The notes under the pieces: generated by a model | Told to the model about the DNA's origin: nothing | The model's database searches: none | The model's input: only the letters and a program-made list of their open reading frames with translations | In this document: positions 1 to 9,600 of the stretch, piece by piece | Layout: each line of letters starts with the position of its first letter | Numbering within the stretch: the first letter of the stretch is position 1 | From: Spirosoma sp. KUDC1026 | GTDB taxonomy: Bacteria > Bacteroidota > Bacteroidia > Cytophagales > Spirosomataceae | Direction: 5' to 3' | Length of the DNA: 64,000 nucleotides | Assembly: GCF_013375035.1 (NCBI RefSeq) | Contig: NZ_CP056032.1 | Span: 5,330,001-5,394,000 of the forward strand | Translations under genes and position numbers: made by a program

Positions 1-1
1 T

Positions 2-1237
2 GTTGGCGCTGGCATGGCTGGCCTTACTTGTGCTGTCTATCTAAAGCAGGCGGGTATTGATGCCCTACTCCTCGAGGCAGACGATGCTGCCGGTGGTCGG
101 GTCAGAACGGACGTGGTGGATGGATTTCGGCTCGATCGAGGTTTTCAGATTCTGCTTACGGCTTACCCGGAAGCCCGGCGGTTGCTGAACTACACCGCCC
201 TTGATTTGAAAGGATTTCGCTCGGGAGCGCTGATTCGCCAGCCCGATACAGACAAGCCGAACGCCTGGATCAGTATGGTCAATCCGTTTCAGGAACCGAC
301 TTCTGTATTTCAGACACTGGTCTCACCGGTAGGTACGATGGGCGATAAATTGCGCATTATCGAGCTGCTCCGCAAAACGCAGGAACTTCCTCTGGACGAT
401 CTGTTTCACCAGACGCCCACAACGACACTGGCGTTCCTGCGGGCAAACGGCTTCTCCGAGCAGATCATCGACCGTTTCTTCCGACCTTTCTTCGGCGGTG
501 TTTTTCTGGAAGATGCACTCAATACGTCAAGCAATTTTTTTGAGTTCTGTTTCCGGATGTTTTTTACGGGCGGAGCCGCCGTACCGGCGCAGGGGATCGG
601 TGCCATTCCGACGCAGTTGACCGGCCGTCTCTCACCCGATCAACTGCGGTTGAACAGCCCGGTAGACCGACTGGAGGGTCGCACCCTCACGCTCGGCAAC
701 GGCCAAACCCTTTCGGCCGATCACGTGATTCTGGCCGTCGATGCCGCGCAGGCAGCCCGCCTTACTGGTCATGCCATTCCCTCACAACAGGCGTTTACTC
801 ATACGACCTGTTCGTATTTTGCCGCCCCGGTCAGTCCTGATAACAAGCAACTATTGATGCTGAACCCACACCGGGCGTCGGCCGTGCATAATCTGGCCGT
901 TGTCAGTGATGTAGCACCGGGCTACGCTCCTGCCAGGCAGTCACTGATTTCGGTGAGTACGCAGGGACTGGAAACGGTCAATGAAGAAGCGCTGACAGAA
1001 CGTATTTTCCGCGAACTCACAACCTGGTTCGGGGAAGAGGTCAGCCAATGGCGTTATCTGCGCGCGTATCATATTCCGCAGGCACTACCGGCCTACACGC
1101 CCTATTCCGTGCATCAACCCCTGCAACTGGGCAACAACCTTTATCAGTGCGGAGACTGGACCGCCTACCCGTCACTCAACGCGGCTATGCAGACCGGACG
1201 GCAGGTTGCCGAATTGATTATTCACAAAGAGGGCTAA
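2..1237 (+). CDS. FAD-dependent amine oxidase / phytoene-desaturase-like oxidoreductase (5' partial)
   Basis: Partial flavoprotein oxidoreductase. The frame is open to the left edge and reads VGAGMAGL, the end of a Rossmann GxGxxG dinucleotide-binding motif, so the methionine at 14 is internal and the true start lies outside the window. An acidic FAD-ribose position follows (LLLEADDAAGGR). The C-terminus has CGDWTAYPSLNAAMQTGR, the second FAD-contacting segment of the protoporphyrinogen oxidase/phytoene desaturase superfamily. No signal peptide can be judged. The substrate cannot be told from sequence; carotenoid or amine oxidation are family possibilities. The next gene begins 45 bp downstream on the same strand. 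Confidence 0.8.
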   Translation, partial: VGAGMAGLTCAVYLKQAGIDALLLEADDAAGGRVRTDVVDGFRLDRGFQILLTAYPEARRLLNYTALDLKGFRSGALIRQPDTDKPNAWISMVNPFQEPTSVFQTLVSPVGTMGDKLRIIELLRKTQELPLDDLFHQTPTTTLAFLRANGFSEQIIDRFFRPFFGGVFLEDALNTSSNFFEFCFRMFFTGGAAVPAQGIGAIPTQLTGRLSPDQLRLNSPVDRLEGRTLTLGNGQTLSADHVILAVDAAQAARLTGHAIPSQQAFTHTTCSYFAAPVSPDNKQLLMLNPHRASAVHNLAVVSDVAPGYAPARQSLISVSTQGLETVNEEALTERIFRELTTWFGEEVSQWRYLRAYHIPQALPAYTPYSVHQPLQLGNNLYQCGDWTAYPSLNAAMQTGRQVAELIIHKEG

Positions 1238-1282
1238 CTTTCCCTCCTTACTCTGTTGGTTGCCTGATCGATTGCTTACTCT

Positions 1283-2098
1283 ATGCGCGTACTGGTTCGT
1301 TACGTATTACCCCTGTTTATTGCGGTTCCCGTAGCGTTCGCGCTGTTGTATCCTCATCTGATACGTTGCGTATGGATAGACCGGTCGACTGATTTCATCC
1401 GCCTGCCCGACTCAACCGAACTGCACGTTCATACCAACGCAACAACGCGGCAGCTGCGCCAGCTCCGGGAACACGTGGCTACGGCCCGGCAACGTATCCG
1501 AGCGTTCTGGGGAGGCAGACAAGGTAAGGCTATTCTGATTTACTGCCCCCAGCAGGAGGTTTACGAACAATACTGCCTGGGTGGGGAGGGAGCCGGCTGT
1601 AGCCTGGGAACCCCCTGGGGAACGTCCTACCTCGTACTGGGACCCGACGGCAACAATCCGGACGTAATTGCCCACGAGTTGTGTCACGATGAGCTTTTTG
1701 CCCGGCTGGGCTGGTGGCGCGTCAAACGCCAGATTCCGCAGTGGTTCAACGAGGGGCTGGCCCTCATGGTCGACTATCGATTTACTGATCCGGCGGTTTG
1801 GCAGACAGACAGCTTATCGGCCGAGGATGTCCCCCCCCTGCGGAGACGCTATTTCTATCGGACGCCGATGCTAAAACTCACGGAGCTTGAAACAACCAAG
1901 GATTTTTTCGGGGGCAATTACCGGCACGTTATGCTTGCCTACCAGACAGCCGCCGAGGAAGTAGCCCGCTGGTTACGCCTTGTTGGGGCGCCGGGCGTTG
2001 CCAGACTAAGCCAGGCAATGATAGACGGGGCTGATTTTGCGCCTGCCTACCAGCAACTGGAACGTGAGGGTCGTAAGAAACTTAACAATCAGCCGTAA
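1283..2098 (+). CDS. Membrane-anchored HExxH metallopeptidase-like protein
   Basis: 271 aa. The N-terminus (about residues 5-25) is one hydrophobic segment followed by a probably extracytoplasmic domain. It has a zinc-binding motif H131-E-L-C-H135 and a downstream WFNEG with Glu157, the arrangement of gluzincin (peptidase MA-like) metalloproteases: two His ligands, a catalytic Glu, then a Glu third ligand. Cysteines at 88, 98, 106 and 134 could form disulfides outside the cytoplasm. Similarity beyond the motif is not recognised, so the substrate is unknown. It follows the flavoprotein by 45 bp and converges on oxyR with only 2 bp between the stop codons. Confidence 0.6.
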   Translation: MRVLVRYVLPLFIAVPVAFALLYPHLIRCVWIDRSTDFIRLPDSTELHVHTNATTRQLRQLREHVATARQRIRAFWGGRQGKAILIYCPQQEVYEQYCLGGEGAGCSLGTPWGTSYLVLGPDGNNPDVIAHELCHDELFARLGWWRVKRQIPQWFNEGLALMVDYRFTDPAVWQTDSLSAEDVPPLRRRYFYRTPMLKLTELETTKDFFGGNYRHVMLAYQTAAEEVARWLRLVGAPGVARLSQAMIDGADFAPAYQQLEREGRKKLNNQP

Positions 2099-2100
2099 GT

Positions 2101-3042
2101 TCAGGAAAGTGCTACGACCCGCCCCGTTTGCTGTTTTTTGAGCAACTCCTGGGGTAACCGTAACAGAATTTCATCCCGCAGGGCGTTGATCAGACGTCGT
2201 TTCAGAAAACTCCGATGCGTTACCAGACTTACCTCCCGCACCGGCTGGGGAGAATCGAAAGAGCGCAGGCGTTCTTTCCGGACCGGGTCCAGATCAAGCG
2301 TAGCCAGGTAAGGCAATAAGGTGAATCCTTCCTGCCGGTCGATAAGCTTGATCAGCGTTTCCAGCGAACCGGTTTCGTAGCGTAGTCCGGCGTGGCTCGT
2401 TGGCAGACGATCTGTTCCGCAGAGATTCATGACCTGACTGCGAAAACAATGACCCTCGGTCAACAGCCACAGGCCATCGGTTTCCAACGAACCGGCATTC
2501 ACCGTTTCTTTCTTGGCCATCGGATGCGAATTAGTCGTATAGACCACAAACGGCTCTTGAAACAGCGGCATTTCAGTAATGCCATTCTCCGACAGGGGTG
2601 TCACCACCAGCCCTACGTCGATCAGTCCGTTTTTTAACTGATCGATGATCTGTTCCGTAACCAGTTCCTGAATCTGCACCGATACCGCCGGATACCTCTC
2701 GACAAAATCCGTGATAAAGTACGGCAGCAGATAAGGGGCCAGCGTCGGGATAACACCAATGCGCAGGTCGCCCCGGAAATCTTCTTTCGATTCGCTGACG
2801 ATCTCAGGAATCCGCTGGGCCGCCCGCAATACGTCCCGCGCCTGCGCCAGAATAGTTTTTCCGGTTTCCGTCGGTACAACCGGCTGTTTGGACCGATCGA
2901 ACACCAATACGCCCAACTCATCTTCCAGTTTCTGGATCTGCATACTCAGCGTTGGCTGCGTTACGTGGCAAGCGTCGGCTGCGGTCGCGAAATGACGATA
3001 CGTATCAACGGCAACAATATAATCGAGTTGGGACAGAGTCAT
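2101..3042 (-). CDS. oxyR: OxyR-type LysR regulator (hydrogen peroxide sensor)
   Basis: 313 aa LysR-family regulator. The N-terminal winged HTH (about residues 1-60) contains FATAADACHVTQPTLSMQI; the C-terminal two-lobed sensor starts near residue 90. The segment GHCFRSQVMNLC puts cysteines exactly at residues 199 and 208, the same numbers and spacing as the peroxide-sensing pair of E. coli OxyR, with the flanking G-H also kept. It should therefore form the H2O2-induced disulfide and activate peroxide defence genes. A 17-bp palindrome and a TAGATTTG box lie just upstream, consistent with autoregulation. The adjacent ferrochelatase is a plausible but unproven target. Confidence 0.9.
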   Translation of the reverse strand: MTLSQLDYIVAVDTYRHFATAADACHVTQPTLSMQIQKLEDELGVLVFDRSKQPVVPTETGKTILAQARDVLRAAQRIPEIVSESKEDFRGDLRIGVIPTLAPYLLPYFITDFVERYPAVSVQIQELVTEQIIDQLKNGLIDVGLVVTPLSENGITEMPLFQEPFVVYTTNSHPMAKKETVNAGSLETDGLWLLTEGHCFRSQVMNLCGTDRLPTSHAGLRYETGSLETLIKLIDRQEGFTLLPYLATLDLDPVRKERLRSFDSPQPVREVSLVTHRSFLKRRLINALRDEILLRLPQELLKKQQTGRVVALS

Positions 3043-3083
3043 GCTACACGAATAAGGTTATCAACAGCACCGATGCCTAGTAT

Positions 3084-3100
3084 TATCAATAAAATTGATA
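3084..3100. promoter_or_regulatory. Palindromic operator candidate upstream of oxyR
   Basis: Perfect inverted repeat TATCAAT-AAA-ATTGATA (7-bp arms, 3-bp centre), 42 bp upstream of the oxyR start. It sits directly downstream of the oxyR -7 box at 3101-3108, so it would overlap the transcription start. It also contains the T-N11-A geometry typical of LysR-family sites. Binding by OxyR is inferred. Confidence 0.5.
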
Positions 3101-3108
3101 CAAATCTA
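3101..3108 (-). promoter_or_regulatory. Bacteroidetes -7 box for oxyR
   Basis: On the minus strand this reads TAGATTTG, a full match to the Bacteroidetes -7 consensus TAnnTTTG, 59 bp from the oxyR ATG. No clear -33 box was found. Confidence 0.45.
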
Positions 3109-3142
3109 AATTGCATCAAACTAAAGAAGACGATTCCTGTTC

Positions 3143-3150
3143 TAATTTTG
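3143..3150 (+). promoter_or_regulatory. Bacteroidetes -7 box before the 3171 gene
   Basis: TAATTTTG, a full match to TAnnTTTG, 20 bp upstream of the ATG at 3171. It supports that start over the upstream in-frame codon at 3111, which would precede this box. No good -33 element is visible. Confidence 0.4.
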
Positions 3151-3170
3151 TCGCAGAATCGTTGACGCAT

Positions 3171-3947
3171 ATGAAAACACGGTTACTCGTTGTTGTTTTC
3201 CTGGCGCTTAGCCAAGCCGCTGCACTGGCCCAAACCTCGAACTCGCCCAATCCGGCTGCACCGGGTTTCAACCGGGCCGGTTCCGACTTCCGCGCTATTC
3301 AGATTGCCGATCAGGTAATGGCGGCCATGGGTGGACGACAGGCCTGGGAAGACACACACCTGATTTCCTGGACGTTTCAAAGCCTTCGCCGGCTGGTATG
3401 GGACAAGTGGAATGGGCTGGTCCGGATCGATAATCTGCAGGATGACCAGACGGTCCTGCTTAATGTCAATAACGACCGGGGCCGCGTTTTTCGGCAGGGC
3501 CATGAAATTCTGGCGGCCGATTCACTTACTTTCTACCTGCGGCAAAGCAAGAACCGCTGGCTGAACGATACGTACTGGCTGGTGCTGCCCTTCAAATTAA
3601 AAGACCCCGGCGTAACGCTCAAATACTTGGGCAAACGCCCCAATCAAGCCGGAAAACCCTCCGATCTACTGCAGTTGACCTTCCGGCAGGCTCCCGACAA
3701 ATTCTGGGTGTGGGTCGATCCGCAGCAGCACCTCGTGAATCAGTGGGCGCATTTCGCCAAAGCCACCGATACCCAACCGATGTTTACCGTTCCCTGGCTC
3801 GATTACGCACAATACGGCAGTATCCTGCTCTCCGGCGAGCGGGGGGAGCGCGATATAACGAACATCATGGTGTTTACGGGGCTGCCCGGCGAGGTATTCA
3901 GCGATTTTACCCGGACCGATCTGAGCCGTTACCCACAGGCTCATTAA
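3171..3947 (+). CDS. Secreted hypothetical protein
   Basis: 258 aa from the ATG at 3171, chosen because a Sec signal peptide begins there (MKTRLLVVVFLALSQAAALAQ, cleavage after ALA) and a promoter-like box lies just upstream. The mature part is rich in Trp and Tyr and resembles beta-strand-rich periplasmic proteins (LolA/outer-membrane-lipoprotein-like folds are possible), but no family motif is recognised. It ends 50 bp before hemH on the same strand without an obvious terminator, so the two may be cotranscribed. Function unknown. Confidence 0.65.
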   Translation: MKTRLLVVVFLALSQAAALAQTSNSPNPAAPGFNRAGSDFRAIQIADQVMAAMGGRQAWEDTHLISWTFQSLRRLVWDKWNGLVRIDNLQDDQTVLLNVNNDRGRVFRQGHEILAADSLTFYLRQSKNRWLNDTYWLVLPFKLKDPGVTLKYLGKRPNQAGKPSDLLQLTFRQAPDKFWVWVDPQQHLVNQWAHFAKATDTQPMFTVPWLDYAQYGSILLSGERGERDITNIMVFTGLPGEVFSDFTRTDLSRYPQAH

Positions 3948-3997
3948 TGTAATACGTTTCACCGCAACTAACTTAATTCGAATCCTGTTTTCCCCGC

Positions 3998-5062
3998 ATG
4001 GAAGCATCTGTTTTACCAGCACTTACTGTCGTTACACCAACTCGGTTTGGCAAAACGGGGGTGTTGATTGTTAATCTGGGTACCCCCGACAGCCCGTCGG
4101 TGCCAGATGTTCGCAAATACCTCCGCGAATTTCTGATGGATGGGCGCGTCATCGATATACCATTTATTCCCCGTTTTCTGCTCATCAACGGTATTATTGT
4201 TCCCTTTCGGGCGCCCAAATCAGCCAAAGTTTATAAGCAGCTCTGGAACGAAAACGGCTCTCCGCTGAAATATTACGGTCATATCGTTGAGAAGGAACTC
4301 CAGAAATCGTTGGGCGACGACTATGTCGTCAAACTGGCCATGCGTTACCAGAGCCCCAGCATCGAAGCGGGGCTGCGGGAATTTCAGCAGATGGGCCTGA
4401 CCAACATTATCGTCATACCGTTTTTCCCGCAGTATGCGTCGGCCTCAACCGGCTCAGTCTACGAGAAAGTGATGGACATTGTGAAGGACTGGCAGGTCAT
4501 TCCCGAAATTCGATTCATTAACCGCTTTCTGGAACACCCCAAGTTTATCGAAGGCTTTGTCCAGTTAGGCCGCAAGTACCTGGCGAGTTATGATTACGAG
4601 CATATCCTATTCAGCTACCACGGTCTGCCCGAGAGTCAGATCCGGAAAGGGGACGTAACGCATAACGTCTGCAAGTTTGGTGATTGCTGCGGTTCGCTGC
4701 ACGCCATGAACCAGCACTGCTACCGGGCACAGTGTTTCGAAACGACCCGCCGTCTGGTGAAAGAACTGGGTATTCCCGAGGGTAAATACACTACCAGCTT
4801 TCAGTCGCGGCTGGGCAGTGATCCGTGGATTAAGCCTTACACCGACGATGTTATCAAGGAGTTAGCGGGCAAAGGTGTTAAAAGTGTCCTGGCATTCTCG
4901 CCTGCCTTCGTAGCCGACTGCCTGGAAACGACAATCGAGGTAGGCGTCGAATATAAGGAAATGTTCGAAGAACACGGTGGTCAGCACTGGCAGCTGGTCG
5001 AAAGCCTGAATGATAGCCCGATCTGGATCGAAACGCTGGTCGACCTGGTCAAAACAGCATAA
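3998..5062 (+). CDS. hemH: Ferrochelatase with cysteine-rich insert
   Basis: 354 aa. Inserts Fe2+ into protoporphyrin IX, the last step of protoheme synthesis. Family landmarks: VLIVNLGTPDSP near the N-terminus, FPQYASAST (residues 143-151), catalytic His208 in FSYHGLP and the conserved Glu310 in CLETTIEVGVEY. About 17 residues after His208 a segment holds Cys225, 230, 231, 241 and 246, absent from cluster-free enzymes such as that of E. coli. A class of bacterial ferrochelatases carries a [2Fe-2S] cluster on an internal cysteine segment, and this insert fits it. The peroxide regulator gene oxyR lies about 1 kb away, which could link heme supply to oxidative stress. Confidence 0.95.
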   Translation: MEASVLPALTVVTPTRFGKTGVLIVNLGTPDSPSVPDVRKYLREFLMDGRVIDIPFIPRFLLINGIIVPFRAPKSAKVYKQLWNENGSPLKYYGHIVEKELQKSLGDDYVVKLAMRYQSPSIEAGLREFQQMGLTNIIVIPFFPQYASASTGSVYEKVMDIVKDWQVIPEIRFINRFLEHPKFIEGFVQLGRKYLASYDYEHILFSYHGLPESQIRKGDVTHNVCKFGDCCGSLHAMNQHCYRAQCFETTRRLVKELGIPEGKYTTSFQSRLGSDPWIKPYTDDVIKELAGKGVKSVLAFSPAFVADCLETTIEVGVEYKEMFEEHGGQHWQLVESLNDSPIWIETLVDLVKTA

Positions 5063-5078
5063 TGAGACAAACCGTAAT

Positions 5079-5112
5079 AAAAAGGGATGACTACTGGGCC
5101 ATCCCTTTTTTA
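5079..5112. terminator. Bidirectional terminator between hemH and the M20 gene
   Basis: Perfect 11-bp stem AAAAAGGGATG / CATCCCTTTTT around a 10-nt loop, with an A run on one side and a T run on the other. It lies between two convergent genes and can serve both. Confidence 0.8.
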
Positions 5113-5126
5113 TTACGCCAGTAAGT

Positions 5127-6476
5127 TTATCTACCCGTAGCGGTTGTCGCTTTAGCCATCGACTTACCACCCTGTTCCATGTAGTCAACGGCCAGGTGGC
5201 AGAGGGATTTCATGCCCAGCACAAAACAGCTCTCGTCGATCTGGAAATCAGGGGTGTGATGCGGAGCGGCTTCCTCTACTTTTTTGCCTTTACTCATGCC
5301 GCCGAGGAAATAAAAGAAGCCCGGAATTTTTTCCTGGTAGAACGAAAAATCCTCAGCTCCCGTCTGCGCGGGCGTGATTTTCACGTTTGCTTTACCCGCC
5401 ACGGCTTCCAGCGTCGGGACCATACGATCAGTCAACGTTGGGTCATTATACGTAGCTGGGTACATTATATTGATGTCTACGTCGGCTTTAGCGCCCGCGC
5501 TTTCGGCAATGTTTGTAGCAATCTCGTTGATACGTCTGTGTATCGTTTTCTGCATATTGGCATCCAGGGAACGAATCGTACCGATCATACTCACCTCTTC
5601 GGGAATGATGTTTTGCCGGATACCACCGTGAATAGCACCAACCGTCACAACGGCCGCGTTTTCAGTCAGGGGTAGATTGCGGCTCACGATGGTCTGGAGC
5701 CCCATTACGATCTGCGACGCCGTTACAATCGGGTCAACACCCGACCAGGGCGACGCCCCATGTGTTTGTTTCCCTTTCACCTTGATAGCATACGAATCGA
5801 CAGCCGCCATGGTAGCGCCGGGCCGGTACTTAATCGTCCCAACTTCAGTTTGCGAATTAATATGCAGCCCGAAAATGGCGTCTACTTTCGGATTTTCGAG
5901 TACGCCTTCTTTCACCATCAGGTACGCTCCACCTTCTTCGCCCGTGGGAGCGCCTTCTTCGGCCGGCTGAAAAATAAATTTTATCGTTCCCTTCAGATCG
6001 CTCTTCACTGATGCCAGTATCTCGGCAGCGCCCATCAACATCGCTACGTGGGTATCATGCCCGCAGGCATGCATTACGCCTGTCGGCTGACCGTTGTATT
6101 CGGTTTTCACCGCCGATTTAAAAGGCAGGTCAACTCGCTCCGTTACGGGCAGGCCATCCATGTCGGCCCGTAGTGCCACAACGGGACCCGGTTTGCCTCC
6201 TTTTAACAGACCGACTACGCCCGTTTTGCCAACCCCGGTTTTTACCTCCATACCCAGCGATTGCAGATGGGCCGCCACTTTAGCCGCTGTCTGAAACTCC
6301 CGGTTACCTAGTTCAGGGTGTTCGTGTAGGTCCCGACGCCAGGTAACTACCTTTTTCTCAAGCCCTTCAGCCATTTTATCCATACGGGTACCCAGGGCTG
6401 CTATCTGCCCGAATGACGACAGGCTACAGACTGAACATGCACAAAAAAGTACAATATTTAAGTATTTTAATCTCAT
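5127..6476 (-). CDS. Secreted M20-family amidohydrolase
   Basis: 449 aa metal-dependent amidohydrolase of the M20D group (N-acyl-amino-acid / IAA-amino-acid hydrolase type). Residues 1-24 form a signal peptide ending at SFGQ, so it acts in the periplasm. Metal-site landmarks: H136-A-C-G-H140-D141, the tandem E173-E174 in PAEEGAP, H205 in GLHINS, and a late APHHTPDF segment supplying the last His. HGGIRQNIIPEE marks the dimerisation lid. It probably releases amino acids from N-acylated or short peptide substrates. It is monocistronic, closed by the shared terminator at 5079-5112. Confidence 0.88.
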   Translation of the reverse strand: MRLKYLNIVLFCACSVCSLSSFGQIAALGTRMDKMAEGLEKKVVTWRRDLHEHPELGNREFQTAAKVAAHLQSLGMEVKTGVGKTGVVGLLKGGKPGPVVALRADMDGLPVTERVDLPFKSAVKTEYNGQPTGVMHACGHDTHVAMLMGAAEILASVKSDLKGTIKFIFQPAEEGAPTGEEGGAYLMVKEGVLENPKVDAIFGLHINSQTEVGTIKYRPGATMAAVDSYAIKVKGKQTHGASPWSGVDPIVTASQIVMGLQTIVSRNLPLTENAAVVTVGAIHGGIRQNIIPEEVSMIGTIRSLDANMQKTIHRRINEIATNIAESAGAKADVDINIMYPATYNDPTLTDRMVPTLEAVAGKANVKITPAQTGAEDFSFYQEKIPGFFYFLGGMSKGKKVEEAAPHHTPDFQIDESCFVLGMKSLCHLAVDYMEQGGKSMAKATTATGR

Positions 6477-6539
6477 TTTATAAATAATTATATTTTTAGA
6501 AGTAAAGATTGAAAATTAAATATAAACCAAAATAAAATA

Positions 6540-6569
6540 TTGATTCGTATTAATACTGGATTAATTTTG
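6540..6569 (+). promoter_or_regulatory. Promoter of the first susCD pair
   Basis: TTG at 6540-6542 and TAATTTTG at 6562-6569 with a 19-bp spacer match the Bacteroidetes -33/-7 promoter. Transcription would start near 6576, giving a leader of about 38 nt before the susC ATG at 6614. Confidence 0.55.
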
Positions 6570-6613
6570 TAGCCTTAATTTCTACAGCTCAAAACAATTC
6601 ATCAAGTACATTT

Positions 6614-9600
6614 ATGAGAAAACTTCTATTAGGAAGTTGGCTGCTTACCGTACTGTTCTGTTTGCCGGTTCTGGCGCAGGATATTGCGATCAGTGGCAAA
6701 GTCACTTCATCAGAAGATGGTTCAGGTCTCCCAGGCGTGAGCATTCAGGTAAAAGGTACAACACGGGGTACCACCAGTGACGCCGACGGTAATTATCGGC
6801 TGAACACTGCGCCCGGTAGTCGGCTTGTTTTTAGCTTCATCGGCTACCGATCTCAGGAAATTACGGTGGCTAATCAGTCGACCATTTCGATCAAGATGGA
6901 ACCCGACGCGGCTAATCTGGACGAGGTTATCGTAACAACCTTCGGTACGGCCAAGCGGGCCAATTTTACGGGGTCGGCTGGTACGGTCTCGGCCAATCAG
7001 ATTCAGGTTCGACCCATCACGAACGTAGTACAGGCCCTGTCAGGTGCCACGCCAGGTGTTCAGACCACGGCTGGCAGCGGTCAGCCCGGTACGGCTCCGG
7101 ACATCCGCATTCGGGGATTTGGCTCGATCTCGTCGGGTAACGATCCGCTCTACGTAGTCGATGGTGTTCCCTACTCGGGTAGCATTGCCAACATCAGCCC
7201 GAACGATATCGAGAGCATTTCGGTATTGAAAGACGCAGCTTCTACGGCTTTGTATGGCGCCCGGGCGGCAAACGGCGTGGTGGTGGTAACGACGAAGAAA
7301 GGCCAGAAAGACCGCAGCGTTATTAACGTCCGTTATACCAAGGGAATCAGCACCCGGGGTCTACCCGAATACCAGCGCGTGGGCATCGGCGATTATTATC
7401 CGCTGATGTGGGAAACGTACCGAAACAGCGTTGCTTACCGGGCCACCAATCCAGTACCACTTGCTACAGCAAACCAGCAGGCAACCGATCAGTTAATTAG
7501 CCTGGTTGGCTACAATGTCTATAACGTACCAAATAACCAGGTCGTTAATACGGATGGGCAGCTTAATCCAAATGCAACACTGCTTTATTCGGCCGATGAT
7601 TTCAACTGGCAGAATCCCATGATGCGCCAGGGTAACCGTGATGAAATTAACTTTAGCGTATCGGGTGGTCAGAACAAGTCTGATTATTTCCTGTCTGTAT
7701 CATACCTGAACGACAAAGGGTACTTGATACGCTCGGATTACGACCGATTCACGGGTCGCCTAAACGTTAATTCGCAGGTAAAACCCTGGTTCAAAACGGG
7801 AGCTAATATCTCGGCTACGATTACACGCTCGAACCAGGCAGATGCCGGTGGTAGCACCAGTTTTGTCAACCCCTTCTTTTTCTCCCGCAACATTGGTCCG
7901 ATCTATCCGGTTTACGCCTACGATCCGGCCAATCCGGGTCAGTTTCTCACGAACGCCGATGGGAGCCGCGTATGGGATCTGGGGAACCTGACGGCGCGGG
8001 GTCTACCGGCACGTCCGGCCTTTGGCGGCCGTCACTCGGTCGCGGAAACGATTCTGAACCAGAACTACTTCCGCCGGAACGTATTGAGCGCCCGTGGTTA
8101 CGCCGAGATCTCTTTCCTGAAGGACTTCAAATTCTCGACGAACGTGGGTACCGACATTACGAACTACAATGGCTACACTTTTGGTAACCCCATCGTTGGT
8201 GACGGTGCACCAGCGGGTCGTGCGTCGCACGAATTCCAAAACATTTCAAGCTTCAACCTGAACCAACTGCTTACCTACGATAAGTCGATTGGCAAGCATA
8301 ATTTTGACGTACTGGTAGGGCACGAAAATTTTCAGGTAAATGACAATAACCTGGAGGGTTCGCGCTCGCAGCAGATTCTGGATGGCAACTACGAGTTGGT
8401 GAACTTCACGACCACAACCAACCTGTCGTCGGTCTACAACACCCGCCGGATTGAAGGCTACCTGTCCCGTTTCAACTACGACTATGATCAGAAATACTTT
8501 GTGTCATTCTCGGCCCGTCGCGACGGTTCCAGCAAATTCTACACCGACGCCCGTTGGGGGAACTTTTATTCGGTGAGTGGTGCCTGGCGTCTGGATCAGG
8601 AGAACTTCATCAAATCGATGCCGAATATTAATCTCCTGAAACTGCGCGCTTCATACGGACAAACGGGTAACGATGGTGGTGGTAACACAGCCGACGGAGC
8701 AGCTATCAGCTACTACGCCTGGCAACCGCTGTACAATCTGGGCTGGAACAACGCGTCCGAAGCGGGTATCCTGCAGTCGAGCCTGGGCAACCGGAGCCTG
8801 GAGTGGGAATCGAGCAACGCGTTTGATGTAGGTCTGGAGTTTGGTCTCTTCAACGGCCGGGTTTCGGGTACGGTTGAATATTTCGATCGCCGGTCGTCTA
8901 ACCTGATCTTTGCCGTCCCTCTTCCCCTGTCAACAGGAATCACGACCGTTACGCGGAACATTGGTACGATGTATAACCGCGGTATCGAACTTGAACTGGG
9001 TCTGGAACCGGTACGTACGAAAAACTTCACCTGGCGCCTGGATTTGAACGCAACCCGTATCAAGAATCAAATCACAAAAATGCCGGAAGAGACGCCTGAA
9101 ATTATTGACGGTACCAAGAAACTGGCGGTGGGGCATTCCATTTATGATTACTGGTTACGTGAGTACAAAGGTGTGAATCCGACAACGGGTGAAGTGTGGT
9201 ACAGAGCGATGAATTACGTAGCTACTAATTCTACGATCACTGAAGCAGGCGATACACTGACAACTAACGTCAACAACGCCCGCTATCGTTATGCTGGTAC
9301 GTCGATTCCTGCTTTAACGGGAGGTATTACGAACACATTCAAATACAGAGGTCTTTCGCTGTCAGCGCTGTTTGTGTACCAGTTAGGCGGTAAAATCTAC
9401 GATGGTGCCTATGCAGCGCTAATGAGCGCAGGTGATTATGGTAACGCCAAACATATGGACATCCTGAACCGCTGGCAGAAACCCGGCGACATCACGACAG
9501 TTCCGCGAATGGACGCAGCCCGTACCTCCGATTTCAATGCCGCGTCGGATCGCTGGCTCATCGATGCCAGTTACCTGAGCATTCGTACGATTACGCTGTC

